Source: Candidatus Zipacnadia bacterium
GTDB lineage: Bacteria > Armatimonadota > Zipacnadia > Zipacnadales > Zipacnadaceae
Direction of reading: 5' to 3'
Assembly (NCBI GenBank): GCA_029820565.1
Contig: JALGUR010000063.1
Span: 1-44,616 of the forward strand
DNA: 44,616 nucleotides
Shown: piece by piece, positions 8,024 to 16,513 of the stretch
Numbering within the stretch: position 1 is the first letter of the stretch
How the letters are laid out: the number at the start of each line of letters is the position of its first letter
The notes under the pieces: model-generated
The model's database searches: none
What the model saw: only the letters and a program-made list of their open reading frames with translations
Told to the model about the DNA's origin: nothing
Translations under genes and position numbers: made by a program

Positions 8024-8995
8024 ATGCGCGGAACAGTACAGACGGTCGTAGGTCCGATATTGCCAGAGCAGCTCGGGGTTACACATATGCACGAACACCT
8101 GATTGCTGATTGCTCCTTTTCGGGCAACGACGCGCGCAAGAAATTCGACGATGTGGATGTGGCCATCCAGGAGATGAAATACTTCAAGCAGGCGGGCGGC
8201 GATACCATAGTTGAACTGACCTGCCGCGGGCTGGGGCAGGAGCCACTGGCCCTGCGGCGCATTGCACAGGAGTCGGGCGTCAACGTCATCGCTGCCACTG
8301 GCTTCTACCGCGAGGTCGTCTACCCGGAATATGTGAAAAGGGAAACGATAGGCCAACTAACCCAGCGTATGATTGACGATGCGCAGCAGGGTCTTGAGGG
8401 CACCGATGTTCGCCCCGGCATCATCGCCGAGTTGGCCACTGAGGCTGACACCGAGAAGGTCAGCCCTCTGGAGGAGAAGGTCTTTCGCGCCGCGGGCCGG
8501 GCCCACCTGGTTACTGCTCTGCCTATCTCCACTCACTGCTGGGCCGGACACCACGCTTTCGAACAGGTGCGCTTGCTCACCGACGAGGGAGTACCGCCAG
8601 ACAAGATAGTGATCGGACATCTGGGCGTTCAGCATGGCCTGGAAGACATAAACCGACGACTCGCCGACCTGGGCGTCAACCTGGGGATTGATGCCATCGG
8701 CTATGATGAGCTCGGCGATTTCCAGGACAAAGATCGTGCAGCACTGGTCAAGCGACTTATTGACCTGGGCTACCTGCGGCAGATTACCATCTCCCAGGAT
8801 ATGATGAGAAGATATCATCTCAAGCATGAAGGTGGCCACGGGTACGGCTATTTGCTGGAGAAATTCGTGCCTATGCTGCTGGAGGTGGGCGTCACTGAGA
8901 AACAGGTGCAAGTTCTGCTGATGGACAACCCCAGGCGCATACTTACGCCGAAAAGTAACGAACCGAAAAGGGATGATCAGGGCAGATCGGGGTAG
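8024..8995 (+). CDS. phosphotriesterase-family metallohydrolase (PHP type)
   Basis: 323 residues from ATG 8024 (GGCGGAG upstream). Binuclear metal TIM-barrel hydrolase of the phosphotriesterase family. Metal ligands visible: VTHMHEHL near the start; a Glu in RPGIIAELAT where bacterial phosphotriesterase has a carboxylated Lys, as in E. coli Php; H in LPISTHCWAG; H in IVIGHLG; and the final Asp in ISQDMMRR. The Glu bridge points to a PHP/lactonase-like enzyme rather than a true organophosphate hydrolase; the substrate is unknown. It interrupts the usual pgpH-ybeY adjacency and has its own promoter. The 168 bases after it (8996-9163) hold no gene I can support. Confidence 0.82.
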   Translation: MRGTVQTVVGPILPEQLGVTHMHEHLIADCSFSGNDARKKFDDVDVAIQEMKYFKQAGGDTIVELTCRGLGQEPLALRRIAQESGVNVIAATGFYREVVYPEYVKRETIGQLTQRMIDDAQQGLEGTDVRPGIIAELATEADTEKVSPLEEKVFRAAGRAHLVTALPISTHCWAGHHAFEQVRLLTDEGVPPDKIVIGHLGVQHGLEDINRRLADLGVNLGIDAIGYDELGDFQDKDRAALVKRLIDLGYLRQITISQDMMRRYHLKHEGGHGYGYLLEKFVPMLLEVGVTEKQVQVLLMDNPRRILTPKSNEPKRDDQGRSG

Positions 8996-9163
8996 TGTCT
9001 GGCCGACTGCAGAGGCGTCGCTAGATGCGAGAATCAGCACGTAAACGCGGATCTGCTGACTAAGTCAAGCTACTGAAGTTAACGTCGCGACACAGAGGGC
9101 GAAACAACAGAGTGTACTCAGTGCAATACTCGGCATCTCCCTGCGAAACCTGACAGTACTACC

Positions 9164-9610
9164 TTGCTACACATGAAAATAGACCTAAAAAATTTGCAAG
9201 ACGTGTCTATTAATCGTGAGTTGCTGGAGCAAGCGGCTCAGGCCATTGCACAGACACTGGGTACGGAGCCAGGGACGCTGAGTTTGGTCCTGGTGGATGA
9301 TAGACGCATATCTGAGTTGAATTGTCAGTTTCTGGGCCGCTGTGGCTCTACCGATGTCATCGCCTTTCCGGCGGAGGAAGAGGAGGAATTGGCTGGCGAA
9401 GTAATAATCTCAGTAGAAACGGCCATACGCCAGGCCCAGGAGCAAGGCCACAGCCTCGCCCGCGAACTGTGCATCCTGACAATACACGGAGTATTGCATC
9501 TGCTGGGATACGATGATGCCTCGCAGGGAGGCCAGGCGCAGATGAACCAACTACAGACGCAGGTCGCCGACGCTATCTGCCCGCTGCCGCCGAAACGCGG
9601 CAAATCCTAA
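9164..9610 (+). CDS. ybeY: endoribonuclease YbeY with altered zinc motif
   Basis: 148 residues from TTG 9164, or 145 from the ATG at 9173, which I favour although neither has a clear SD. YbeY is a zinc-dependent RNase involved in 16S rRNA 3' maturation and ribosome quality control. The family core STDVIAFP, GEVIISVETA and LTIHGVLHLLGYDD is present. The zinc motif H-x3-H-x5-H is read here as H108-x3-H112-x5-D118: the third histidine is Asp. Asp can be a zinc ligand in other zincins, so loss of function does not follow. The stop codon overlaps the start of the dgkA fusion (TAATG), so the two are translationally coupled. Confidence 0.9.
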   Translation: MLHMKIDLKNLQDVSINRELLEQAAQAIAQTLGTEPGTLSLVLVDDRRISELNCQFLGRCGSTDVIAFPAEEEEELAGEVIISVETAIRQAQEQGHSLARELCILTIHGVLHLLGYDDASQGGQAQMNQLQTQVADAICPLPPKRGKS

Positions 9611-10407
9611 TGATGGAGGATTGGAGCCGCTCGATGAAGTCAAAGTCACTACCGCCGCCGCAGGATAGTGAGCCGCGTATTTCGTCTGCCCAGCAGGCTA
9701 AGTCGCTCTCCAGTAGTTTCCGCTTTGCTTGGCAGGGCCTACTATTTGTGTTAGGTACCCAACGCCATATGCGTGTCCACTTTACTATCATCGGCCTGGT
9801 TCTGGTAGCCGCATGGGGATTGAGTGTATCCACCGGCGAGTTGCTGCACCTGCTGCTTGCCATGGCTTTGGTAGTGATCACCGAGGTATTGAATACTTCC
9901 GTGGAAGTGATGGTGGACCTGCTGGTTGATACCTATCATTCCCAAGCGAAGGGGGCGAAGGACGTCGCCGCGGGAGCCGTATTGATCGCCTCTTTATACG
10001 CGGTAGCAGTCGCGGCCGTGGTTTTCCTCCGTAATGAGCGGCTACTGGCCATCTTTCACAAACTCCCGAATCTTTCGCCTCCACCGCATGTAGGCCCCAT
10101 CCAGTTAGTAATCATTGGGACCATAATACTCACTCTTATCATCACAGGTCTGAAGAAGGGAACTAAGCGAGGCAGTTTGTGGCGCGGCGGCATAATCTCC
10201 GGCCACACCGCCATCGGGTTCCTGATCGCCACCAGCATCATTATCCTGACCCGTGATATAGCCGTGACTGCTCTGGCCCTGGCGTTGGCCCTCTTGGTGT
10301 CTCAGAGTCGGATGCAGGCTCGCATCCACTCGCCCGCCGAGGTAGTCATCGGCGCAGTGGTAGGTACAGCAGTGGCTGCGGTCATATTCCTGTGGCCGCT
10401 TACCTAA
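9610..10407 (+). CDS. dgkA: DgkA-PAP2 fusion: undecaprenol/diacylglycerol kinase with PAP2 phosphatase domain
   Basis: 265 residues. Residues about 35-140 are a DgkA-type small membrane kinase, with membrane helices and the signature VITEVLNTSVEVMVDLL followed by AKDVAAGAVL. Residues about 155-265 are a PAP2-type phosphatase domain: ISGHTAIGF gives the active-site SGH, and SRMQARIHSPAEVVIG gives the R...H motif. Joining a lipid kinase and a lipid phosphatase in one chain suggests local control of undecaprenyl phosphate supply; such fusions occur in other bacteria. ATG 9610 overlaps the ybeY stop; ATG 9634 is an alternative. The 3' end overlaps the convergent pmbA gene by 3-4 bases. Confidence 0.85.
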   Translation: MMEDWSRSMKSKSLPPPQDSEPRISSAQQAKSLSSSFRFAWQGLLFVLGTQRHMRVHFTIIGLVLVAAWGLSVSTGELLHLLLAMALVVITEVLNTSVEVMVDLLVDTYHSQAKGAKDVAAGAVLIASLYAVAVAAVVFLRNERLLAIFHKLPNLSPPPHVGPIQLVIIGTIILTLIITGLKKGTKRGSLWRGGIISGHTAIGFLIATSIIILTRDIAVTALALALALLVSQSRMQARIHSPAEVVIGAVVGTAVAAVIFLWPLT

Positions 10408-11744
10408 GCACCACCAGCAACCTGGACTTGACTTATCCGGATACTGGGCATAATCATGCCCGGCTCCTCCCGGTAGTCGCTGGAGACCGCATCAATTGCG
10501 CTGAGCACTTCAAAGATGTGGCCTCCTATCATGGCATTCTTCACCGGATAAGCCAGTTCGCCATTGTCAATCTTGAAGCCGAAATCCACCGTGGCCGATA
10601 TATCTCCGGTGACCGCATCGGGGGCCAGGCCAGCGGCATTTATGTACAAGCCCTCATCAATTTCAGCAATCAGTTGCGCCTCAGGCCTTTGCCCTGGTTG
10701 GATTAGCAGATTACTGGGCCCGATTCCCACGCGGCCTGAATATCCGCTGCGCTGGGCGTGGGCGGTATTTTCCACTCCGGCTTTGTTAGCGGTGTAAGAG
10801 TTGTGCAGGTAAGTGGTCAGCACGCCCTTGTCCAACAACGTCCGCTTGCGCTTGGGCACCCCCTCGCCGTCCCAGGGCGTAGAACTTAGGCCCGCCGGCA
10901 CAAAGGGGTCCTCGCGAATAGTGACCAGTTCACTGGCAACCTGCTCGCCACATTTATCTATCATAAAGGAACGCCCCCGCTGGATACTCTCCGCATTCGC
11001 GCTACCAATAGGGCTGAATAGCAAGCCGCTGGCACTCAGTGGCCCCAGGACTACGGGCATCTGCTGGGTCTTGACGTGTCGGGCGCCTAAGAACTGCAGA
11101 GCCTGCTCGGTGGCCTTCCGACCTACGCCGGTGGGCTCGAAATCTGCCAACCGCCGAGCGATGTCATATTCAAAATAACTGCCCACCTCGTCGTCCTCGC
11201 GCACTACGGCGAACAGGCTCATGCTAACTGCGGTGCCGCGCCGCGTGGCGGCTATACCCGTAGAGGTAGCCAGGCCATACTCTGCCTCGGTAAGCCCCGC
11301 CCCGCCTGACATGATTGCCTCGGGGCTTACTTGCTCCGCTTCCTGGATGCCATCTCGGCACCATCCGACCACCTGAGCCGAAGGCAGGCCGGCGATTTTC
11401 TCGTCGAACAACTCCGCTACCTCGTCAGCCTCCGCCGGCGGCGGCAGAGACACAAAGTCAGGATCGCTGTGAGCCGCGCGGGCCAAATCTGAGGCCTGCT
11501 CCCCACAATATCGGACCTCGCCGACCTGCAGACTTTGGGTAGTAGCGCAGCCCATGCCGCCATTTATGAAGGCCCTCACTCCTATCCCACAATCGCGCAC
11601 CACTTCAGACTCTCTGATACTGCTTTTCTCTACCTCAACGCTTACGTGCCTGGTGCTGACACATGTGGCATCGGCCCACTCGGCCCCGGCCTGGATGGCC
11701 GCGGTCACCGCGGCTTGCGCCAAATCAAGGATGGTTGCCATCAT
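10404..11744 (-). CDS. pmbA: TldE/PmbA-like member of the TldD/PmbA metalloprotease family
   Basis: 446 residues, the normal length. TldD-TldE is a heterodimeric protease in which TldD carries the zinc site and TldE does not. Here the segment VVLGPLSASGLLFSPIGSAN replaces the HExxxH seen in TldD and matches TldE/PmbA. Other family marks are VRDCGIGVRAFING near the N-terminus and the C-terminal NAMIGGHIFEVLSAI. A GAGAGG sequence precedes tandem ATGs. No TldD is in the window. In E. coli the pair processes peptide antibiotics and the CcdA antitoxin; the role here is unknown. Confidence 0.87.
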   Translation of the reverse strand: MMATILDLAQAAVTAAIQAGAEWADATCVSTRHVSVEVEKSSIRESEVVRDCGIGVRAFINGGMGCATTQSLQVGEVRYCGEQASDLARAAHSDPDFVSLPPPAEADEVAELFDEKIAGLPSAQVVGWCRDGIQEAEQVSPEAIMSGGAGLTEAEYGLATSTGIAATRRGTAVSMSLFAVVREDDEVGSYFEYDIARRLADFEPTGVGRKATEQALQFLGARHVKTQQMPVVLGPLSASGLLFSPIGSANAESIQRGRSFMIDKCGEQVASELVTIREDPFVPAGLSSTPWDGEGVPKRKRTLLDKGVLTTYLHNSYTANKAGVENTAHAQRSGYSGRVGIGPSNLLIQPGQRPEAQLIAEIDEGLYINAAGLAPDAVTGDISATVDFGFKIDNGELAYPVKNAMIGGHIFEVLSAIDAVSSDYREEPGMIMPSIRISQVQVAGGA

Positions 11745-11783
11745 CTACCTCTCTTATGATGTGGATTGCCTGGGTAGAGCTGT

Positions 11784-12407
11784 TCACCTCGCCATAACTC
11801 CGGAAACGAAGCCCTCCTGTTGCAACTGATCCCGCAGTTGTTCAGCCTGACTGCGGTCGCCGAAGGCAGCGACATTTACTCGCTGATAGACGATACCTTC
11901 CTTTTCTACCTCAGTAACGAAGGGGTGATAGCCCTTTTCAGTGAGGCGCTCGGCGATACGGCGGGCATTATCACTGCTGGCGTAGGACCCAGCAGTCACC
12001 ACAAAGTCACCTTCGCCGCTGTCCGGCTCTGATGCGGTTTCCTCCTGTTCGGCGTTGAGTTGCGCGCCATTCTGGGGTTCTTCTCGGGCCTGCTGTTCCC
12101 GGGCCGCCCGCTTGACTTCTTCCTTCTCCGCCTCATTGGGTTCGCGTTCCTCAACGCTCACCTGCGGCGTCAGCGGCGGTTGGGGCGCAGTCGACTCGTG
12201 CTGGTCACTTAACTCAGGCGACTCTTCCGGCTCCAGGGGCATTTGCGCGCCGCCGGGCTTCAGATTGATTTCGGCCAGCCGCCGTCCTACCCAATTCTTG
12301 CCGGTCTGGTAACTGATTACTCCTGCCACAACACATATCAACAAGACTATCAGCCAGAAGCCCAGCCCCTCCCGCCAGCGGTCTGTTTTGCTGCCTCTTC
12401 TGCCCAT
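11784..12407 (-). CDS. single-pass membrane protein with C-terminal SPOR domain
   Basis: 207 residues. A short basic cytoplasmic start is followed by one membrane helix (about 16-37, GFWLIVLLICVVAGVI), an acidic Pro/Glu/Gln-rich linker (about 55-125) and a SPOR domain at about 132-207 (VVTAGSYASSDNARRIAERL...VNVAAFGDRSQAEQL). SPOR domains bind glycan strands stripped of stem peptides at division sites, so the protein is likely periplasm-facing and linked to septation or wall turnover. TAGGAGG lies upstream of the ATG. pmbA follows 39 bases downstream and may share the transcript. Confidence 0.85.
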   Translation of the reverse strand: MGRRGSKTDRWREGLGFWLIVLLICVVAGVISYQTGKNWVGRRLAEINLKPGGAQMPLEPEESPELSDQHESTAPQPPLTPQVSVEEREPNEAEKEEVKRAAREQQAREEPQNGAQLNAEQEETASEPDSGEGDFVVTAGSYASSDNARRIAERLTEKGYHPFVTEVEKEGIVYQRVNVAAFGDRSQAEQLRDQLQQEGFVSGVMAR

Positions 12408-12492
12408 GCTACCTGCCTCCTAAGCGGCATTACTCCAACCATCACTGCTTTATATGACTGTGGTAGAGCGACTTTTAGGTTTTGGTGCCGGG

Positions 12493-12870
12493 TTATTCGT
12501 CAGGTTCCTTGCCTGGAAGTTGCAGGGGCCGCAGGCGCATCTGCTCTTCGGTCACTACTGCAAACTGCCCGGTAAGCCGGGCCTGAATAGCCGGCAGGAT
12601 CTTTATGACTTGAGCCGCTTTTTCGGCGCCATCCTCTGTCCCGAGCCGTAGCAGTACAATTCCTGTTCCCAGTCGGTGTAGCCGCAAAATCAGCTCTCCA
12701 AAGTCCTTGTCATTCGCCAGCAGGATGCGCCCTTCCGTTTCGGCCCGGCTGAGAACTTGATCATCAGGCAGGCCTCTCTGGTCTTCGGTAAGGGCAGCAA
12801 CGTCATATCCTGCCGCTCGCAACGCCTCTATTAGTGGCTGCTCGATATTCTCATCAGCCAGGAACTTCAC
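12493..12870 (-). CDS. DUF5615 PIN-like protein, putative toxin
   Basis: 125 residues. The family hallmarks are the start MKFLADENIEQPLIEALRAAGYDV and the later LLANDKDFGELI, whose Asp residues correspond to the metal-binding acids of PIN nucleases (VapC-like). Such proteins are predicted toxins paired with DUF433 antitoxins. The start overlaps the stop of the upstream DUF433 gene by 4 bases, so the two form one unit. Ribonuclease activity has to be inferred from fold similarity. Confidence 0.85.
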   Translation of the reverse strand: MKFLADENIEQPLIEALRAAGYDVAALTEDQRGLPDDQVLSRAETEGRILLANDKDFGELILRLHRLGTGIVLLRLGTEDGAEKAAQVIKILPAIQARLTGQFAVVTEEQMRLRPLQLPGKEPDE

Positions 12871-13106
12871 CCTGCTGTCCCCATTAGGACTATCTCCTCT
12901 GAACTCAATACATCACAAGCATAGGCGAGAGCTGCCTGGATATCTTCAAGCGTCAGAGCGGGATAGTCGCGCCGGATTGCCTCAAAGTTCATATTAGCTG
13001 CCAACTTGCGCAGGATATGCTCCACTGGGATGCGAGTGCCTGTAATAACTGGCTTCCCAAACATGACCTCTGGGTTAGCCTCTATACGTTCTCTCCAATC
13101 TGCCAC
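12867..13106 (-). CDS. DUF433 protein, putative antitoxin
   Basis: 79 residues with the DUF433 core I-E-A-N-P-E-V-M-F-G-K-P-V-I-T-G-T-R-I-P and the helix-turn-helix-like second half YPALTLEDIQAALAYA. In this family the small protein is thought to bind DNA and neutralise the DUF5615 partner. It is first in a two-gene unit with its own promoter (13151-13179) and a GGGAGGAG SD. Confidence 0.86.
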   Translation of the reverse strand: MADWRERIEANPEVMFGKPVITGTRIPVEHILRKLAANMNFEAIRRDYPALTLEDIQAALAYACDVLSSEEIVLMGTAG

Positions 13107-13150
13107 GCTGTCTCCTCCCTGAAGTAGCCTCGGTATCGAGTTTGTCAGTT

Positions 13151-13179
13151 ATTTTAGCACGAAAGCACCTTTGAGGCAA
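13151..13179 (-). promoter_or_regulatory. sigma70-type promoter for the DUF433/DUF5615 unit
   Basis: On the minus strand TTGCCT (13179-13174), a 17-base spacer and TAAAAT (13156-13151) lie about 45 bases upstream of the DUF433 start. I see no clear palindromic operator next to it. Confidence 0.6.
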
Positions 13180-13217
13180 GGAATAATGAGAAGTGACGAA
13201 GGCCGCCGGCCCGGTGT

Positions 13218-13643
13218 TCACTGATTCCTCGGGGGAGCCGGGCATATTTCCACGGTGGCGCGCTGACCGGTGACGTCGAGCCTCACTCTGCCTTGAGGAT
13301 CGGCTTGCACTGCTTCACTGCTGTGGCGTTTGAAGCCGGCGTCTATCTCAACCTGATGCCAGGACAATGACTCTATGGCATACAATCCTGACTGAATGGT
13401 AACCCGCACCGTAGTAGGATGGCCTAATGATAGTTCTGTCTCATCGCTCGCTGATCGGAATAGCCGTGCTCCGGGTCCAGCAATTTCCAATTTGATCCGT
13501 TTAGTGCTATATTCTAGCAAGCGGCCATTGGCCTCGGTGGCATAGGGTTGTATTTGCACTGGTTTGGCCCTCAACCCCGTAACTTGTAGAAGCGGCAAAT
13601 CAACCGATAGCAGGGCCGCCCCAGAACGCTTACCCGAAGGCAC
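13218..13643 (-). CDS. C-terminal continuation of the GH42-like protein in another frame
   Basis: 141 codons from GTG 13643, overlapping the end of the GH42-like frame by 14 bases in the +1 frame. There is no signal peptide and no usable SD. The content (ALLSVDLPLLQVTGLRA, then beta-rich segments ending VRLDVTGQRATVEI) looks like the C-terminal beta domain expected after the preceding frame's YLLNTTGKLLRAAVAAY. I read it as part of the same protein separated by a frameshift near 13630-13643. A separate, coupled gene is possible but less likely. Confidence 0.55.
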   Translation of the reverse strand: MPSGKRSGAALLSVDLPLLQVTGLRAKPVQIQPYATEANGRLLEYSTKRIKLEIAGPGARLFRSASDETELSLGHPTTVRVTIQSGLYAIESLSWHQVEIDAGFKRHSSEAVQADPQGRVRLDVTGQRATVEICPAPPRNQ

Positions 13644-15654
13644 CTTGATACAGACGGCTGTCGGCGCGGTAAGCCGCTACTGCTGCTCGCAGCAGCTTGC
13701 CGGTCGTGTTCAGCAGATAGACAGTATCACCAGCGCCGGATATCTCCACACCGTCCAGCCAAAAGCCTGGTTGCTGCAACTCATACTCGGCCCGCCGTGC
13801 CCACAAATCACCGTGAAAGCCCATAAAAACCGGGTCATCAGGCCACCAGTTGGCCCACAGGCGGCTGGTAGCGAAGATACCTAAACCGAGGCCGTAGTCA
13901 TTTACTATGATGCCGCTGAAATAGGGTATGCCCTCCTGCCAGATTCTACTGCTTACCCCGAGGGGTAAAGCACCATCTCGTATGGCGGCATAGGCAATTG
14001 GTCCGGTGAGGGTGTGCGACTTCAACTGCCCTGGCGTTGCTTTTCGCCGGTGAATCTTGCCTTGTTTGGTTGGCCCGAGAGGTGCAGGCTGCCCAACGGT
14101 TCTCATTGACGGGCGCAATGAAGGGAAGTGCGGGGAGATGACACCAATCACTATGTCAGTTCCCTGGCCCGGTATGCGGATAGCATCTGCATCCTGTATC
14201 CCGCCTATAGGTCGTACCTCCTGTATCGGGCCAATAGCCGTTACTCCACACATTCGCGCCAGTTCTGCCGGCAACTGTTGCCAGGAGCCGGTTTGATACA
14301 TTCCCGCCCCGAGATCAGCAATCAATACGCCGCCTCTCTCCACATATTCTGCCAGCCGTTGCCGAGTCTGCGCAGGCAGATGCAAGGCGAGGGGTGCTGC
14401 GATGAAACTGTAGTGGTTCAAGTCCAATTGCGCGGTTGCCAGGTCGTCTATAGTAAGACAATCAACCAGCCCCAATCTACTGCCCCTGCCGCAGGCCGCG
14501 AACAGGTTATTGGGTTCGCCCTGGGAGAAGCCGTTTATATAGCCATATGCCGGCACCTGTCCAACTGCAAACCCGGCGGCGTATGGTTCATACAGAATAG
14601 CCGCTGTGGGACGCGACTGTACGCTAAAGGTTGTACTGTTAACAACCGCCTTCACATCCTGAGCGAGACTCTGAGCAACGATGGCTGGACTGAGTGAGTT
14701 TGCTATTCTCTGATAATCTTGCAATCCTACGCCAGCCGCCCCATGTAACCCAGCCTCCGCAATCCATAAGCGTAGCGTATGCTGGGCATATAGCGGGTCG
14801 GGCGGCATCGGCATACTCAGCGCGGGGACAACCGCAAATCGCCCTCCGCGCCGCGCCATATCTACCGTGTGGATGTTGTGGGAGTAGGTAGCAGGCTCCT
14901 CAGCCGCCGGGGGAATTGCCGGCACTACAATGTCATATTGGTCGGGTATGGCGGTCAGCGAACGGTACAGACTAATGCGCCCGGTGAACAACAGCCTGTC
15001 CGGGTCCAGGGAGCGAACCTGCCCAGCCCAAACGGCCATAATGTCCTGGAAGGTCTGACGCTTGTATTCGGCTGCGTCCACCGAAGGCCGTCCCACTCCG
15101 AAGGGCAGATCATCGTCCACCACTTGCGCCTCCTGTAAAGTAATCTGACCCCAGGTGGGATACGCACAATTCCAGGCACTATTTAGCTCCTCCAGTGAGC
15201 CATAGCGCTGCCGTAGATACTCGCGGAACTCCAGGGAGGAGTAGTTAATCGCCCTTTCCAAATAATCACCGGTGGCCCAGCCGACTACTCCGGGTTCTTC
15301 CTTGAGGGCTGATACAATGTTTGCTATGACGGCTTTGGTGGAAGAAACATATTCGTCATCGGCCAGCGATACGCTGCGGGGGATTTCGGGCACGGTGGGC
15401 AAAGCCACAATAACCGGTACATTGTGAGCCGCCGCCTGGGCAATCTCGCTGCGTATCCCAGGCAGGTCTGCCAAATCATCGGGTCGCACTTGCCAATACA
15501 GGGCATTCAGGCCCAGTCGCTGGGCAGTTGACGCGGCCTGGGGACCTTGCAAGCCATACATAAACACAAACGGCCCCGGCTTGTCCGCAGAGCCTGCGAC
15601 TGTTGAGGCCAACACCGCCACACTTATTGCAGCTAAGGCAATTAGTCTGTTCAC
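13630..15654 (-). CDS. secreted GH42-like (beta-galactosidase superfamily) protein, probably frameshifted
   Basis: 674 residues. A signal peptide (MNRLIALAAISVAVLASTVAG) is followed by a TIM-barrel domain with the GH42-type signature LRQRYGSLEELNSAWNCAYPTWGQI region (about 147-170). The strand that normally ends in Asn-Glu, with Glu as acid/base, reads GWATGDY at 125-131, so the catalytic Glu seems to be Asp or absent, and I cannot find a clear nucleophile. A Rossmann-like trimerisation domain appears at about 370-500 (LADLGAGMYQTG). Possibly a degenerate glycosidase with a binding or altered role. The frame ends at 13630 where homology continues in the next frame. It lies 29 bases after rnc and may share its transcript. 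Confidence 0.7.
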   Translation of the reverse strand: MNRLIALAAISVAVLASTVAGSADKPGPFVFMYGLQGPQAASTAQRLGLNALYWQVRPDDLADLPGIRSEIAQAAAHNVPVIVALPTVPEIPRSVSLADDEYVSSTKAVIANIVSALKEEPGVVGWATGDYLERAINYSSLEFREYLRQRYGSLEELNSAWNCAYPTWGQITLQEAQVVDDDLPFGVGRPSVDAAEYKRQTFQDIMAVWAGQVRSLDPDRLLFTGRISLYRSLTAIPDQYDIVVPAIPPAAEEPATYSHNIHTVDMARRGGRFAVVPALSMPMPPDPLYAQHTLRLWIAEAGLHGAAGVGLQDYQRIANSLSPAIVAQSLAQDVKAVVNSTTFSVQSRPTAAILYEPYAAGFAVGQVPAYGYINGFSQGEPNNLFAACGRGSRLGLVDCLTIDDLATAQLDLNHYSFIAAPLALHLPAQTRQRLAEYVERGGVLIADLGAGMYQTGSWQQLPAELARMCGVTAIGPIQEVRPIGGIQDADAIRIPGQGTDIVIGVISPHFPSLRPSMRTVGQPAPLGPTKQGKIHRRKATPGQLKSHTLTGPIAYAAIRDGALPLGVSSRIWQEGIPYFSGIIVNDYGLGLGIFATSRLWANWWPDDPVFMGFHGDLWARRAEYELQQPGFWLDGVEISGAGDTVYLLNTTGKLLRAAVAAYRADSRLYQGAFG

Positions 15655-15683
15655 TTGAGTTTTCCACGCTATCTGCCTTTGCG

Positions 15684-16424
15684 CTATTGTGAGGTGTCTT
15701 GAAGATTAGGCAGCCAGCGCTCTTTATCCGTCAGGGACTGTCGGGCCGCGGCCTGCTCGGCGCTTTGCTTACTCGGACCACTGCCTTCTCCCAATACCAA
15801 ATCATTGAATCGTGCCTGGGCGGTAAAGGTACAGTTGTGGGGCGGCCCTTCGGCAGCAATCGTAACATATTCAGGGGTCTGTTTGGTGTGAGCCTGAAGC
15901 AATTCTTGGAGGTAACTCTTGGGGTCGTAGGGCAAAGGGGTCTTACTGTTGGCCTCGGCCAGCACTCGCGAAAATCGCTGTAAGACAAACTGACGGGTCG
16001 CTTCCAGTCCCAGGGAAATGTATATAGCGCCAATGATCGCCTCCAGGGCATCGGCTAACAGTGAACTCTTCTGGCGGCCCCCGGTCTCCTCTTCACCGTG
16101 GCCCAGCAGGAGGTATTCGCCGACTTGCAACTCTCGGGCTACCCGCGCCAAACTGTGCTGCTGCACCACTTGGGCCTTGATTCTGGTCAACTGGCCCTCA
16201 GCAAGTTCTGCCGACCCGTTGTACAGATACTCGGCTATTATCAAATCCAGCACGGTGTCGCCCAAAAACTCCAAACGCTGGTTGGAATCGGCTCCCTTTT
16301 GGTCCTGTTCGCGGATGAAGGAAGCGTGAGCCAGCGCCTGCCGCAGCAGATCGGTATCCAATTCAGGCAGGTCCCACTGCTCAGCTATTTCTTGCCACTT
16401 CTCTCTATCTGCCATAGTACCCAC
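15684..16424 (-). CDS. rnc: ribonuclease III
   Basis: About 246 residues from GTG 16424, chosen because GGGAG lies 6 bases upstream; TTG 16430 and ATG 16415 are alternatives. Cuts double-stranded RNA in rRNA and mRNA processing. Catalytic domain signature NQRLEFLGDTVLDLIIAEYLY and second acidic motif LLADALEAIIGAIY are intact, and a dsRNA-binding domain follows (DPKSYLQELLQ...GPSKQSAEQAAARQSL). It follows fabF, the usual end of rpmF-plsX-fab-rnc clusters. Confidence 0.95.
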   Translation of the reverse strand: MGTMADREKWQEIAEQWDLPELDTDLLRQALAHASFIREQDQKGADSNQRLEFLGDTVLDLIIAEYLYNGSAELAEGQLTRIKAQVVQQHSLARVARELQVGEYLLLGHGEEETGGRQKSSLLADALEAIIGAIYISLGLEATRQFVLQRFSRVLAEANSKTPLPYDPKSYLQELLQAHTKQTPEYVTIAAEGPPHNCTFTAQARFNDLVLGEGSGPSKQSAEQAAARQSLTDKERWLPNLQDTSQ

Positions 16425-16513
16425 TGTCAACTCCCTACTGATACTTACCCCACCGCACTACCGCTTGTAAGAACCCCAGTCGCGCTCCCGTGGAACAAGG
16501 TTGGAGAACGTGG

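Noticed and set aside
10392-11759. Several plus-strand open frames over the pmbA gene
   Set aside because: Shadows of the well-supported minus-strand TldE/PmbA frame.
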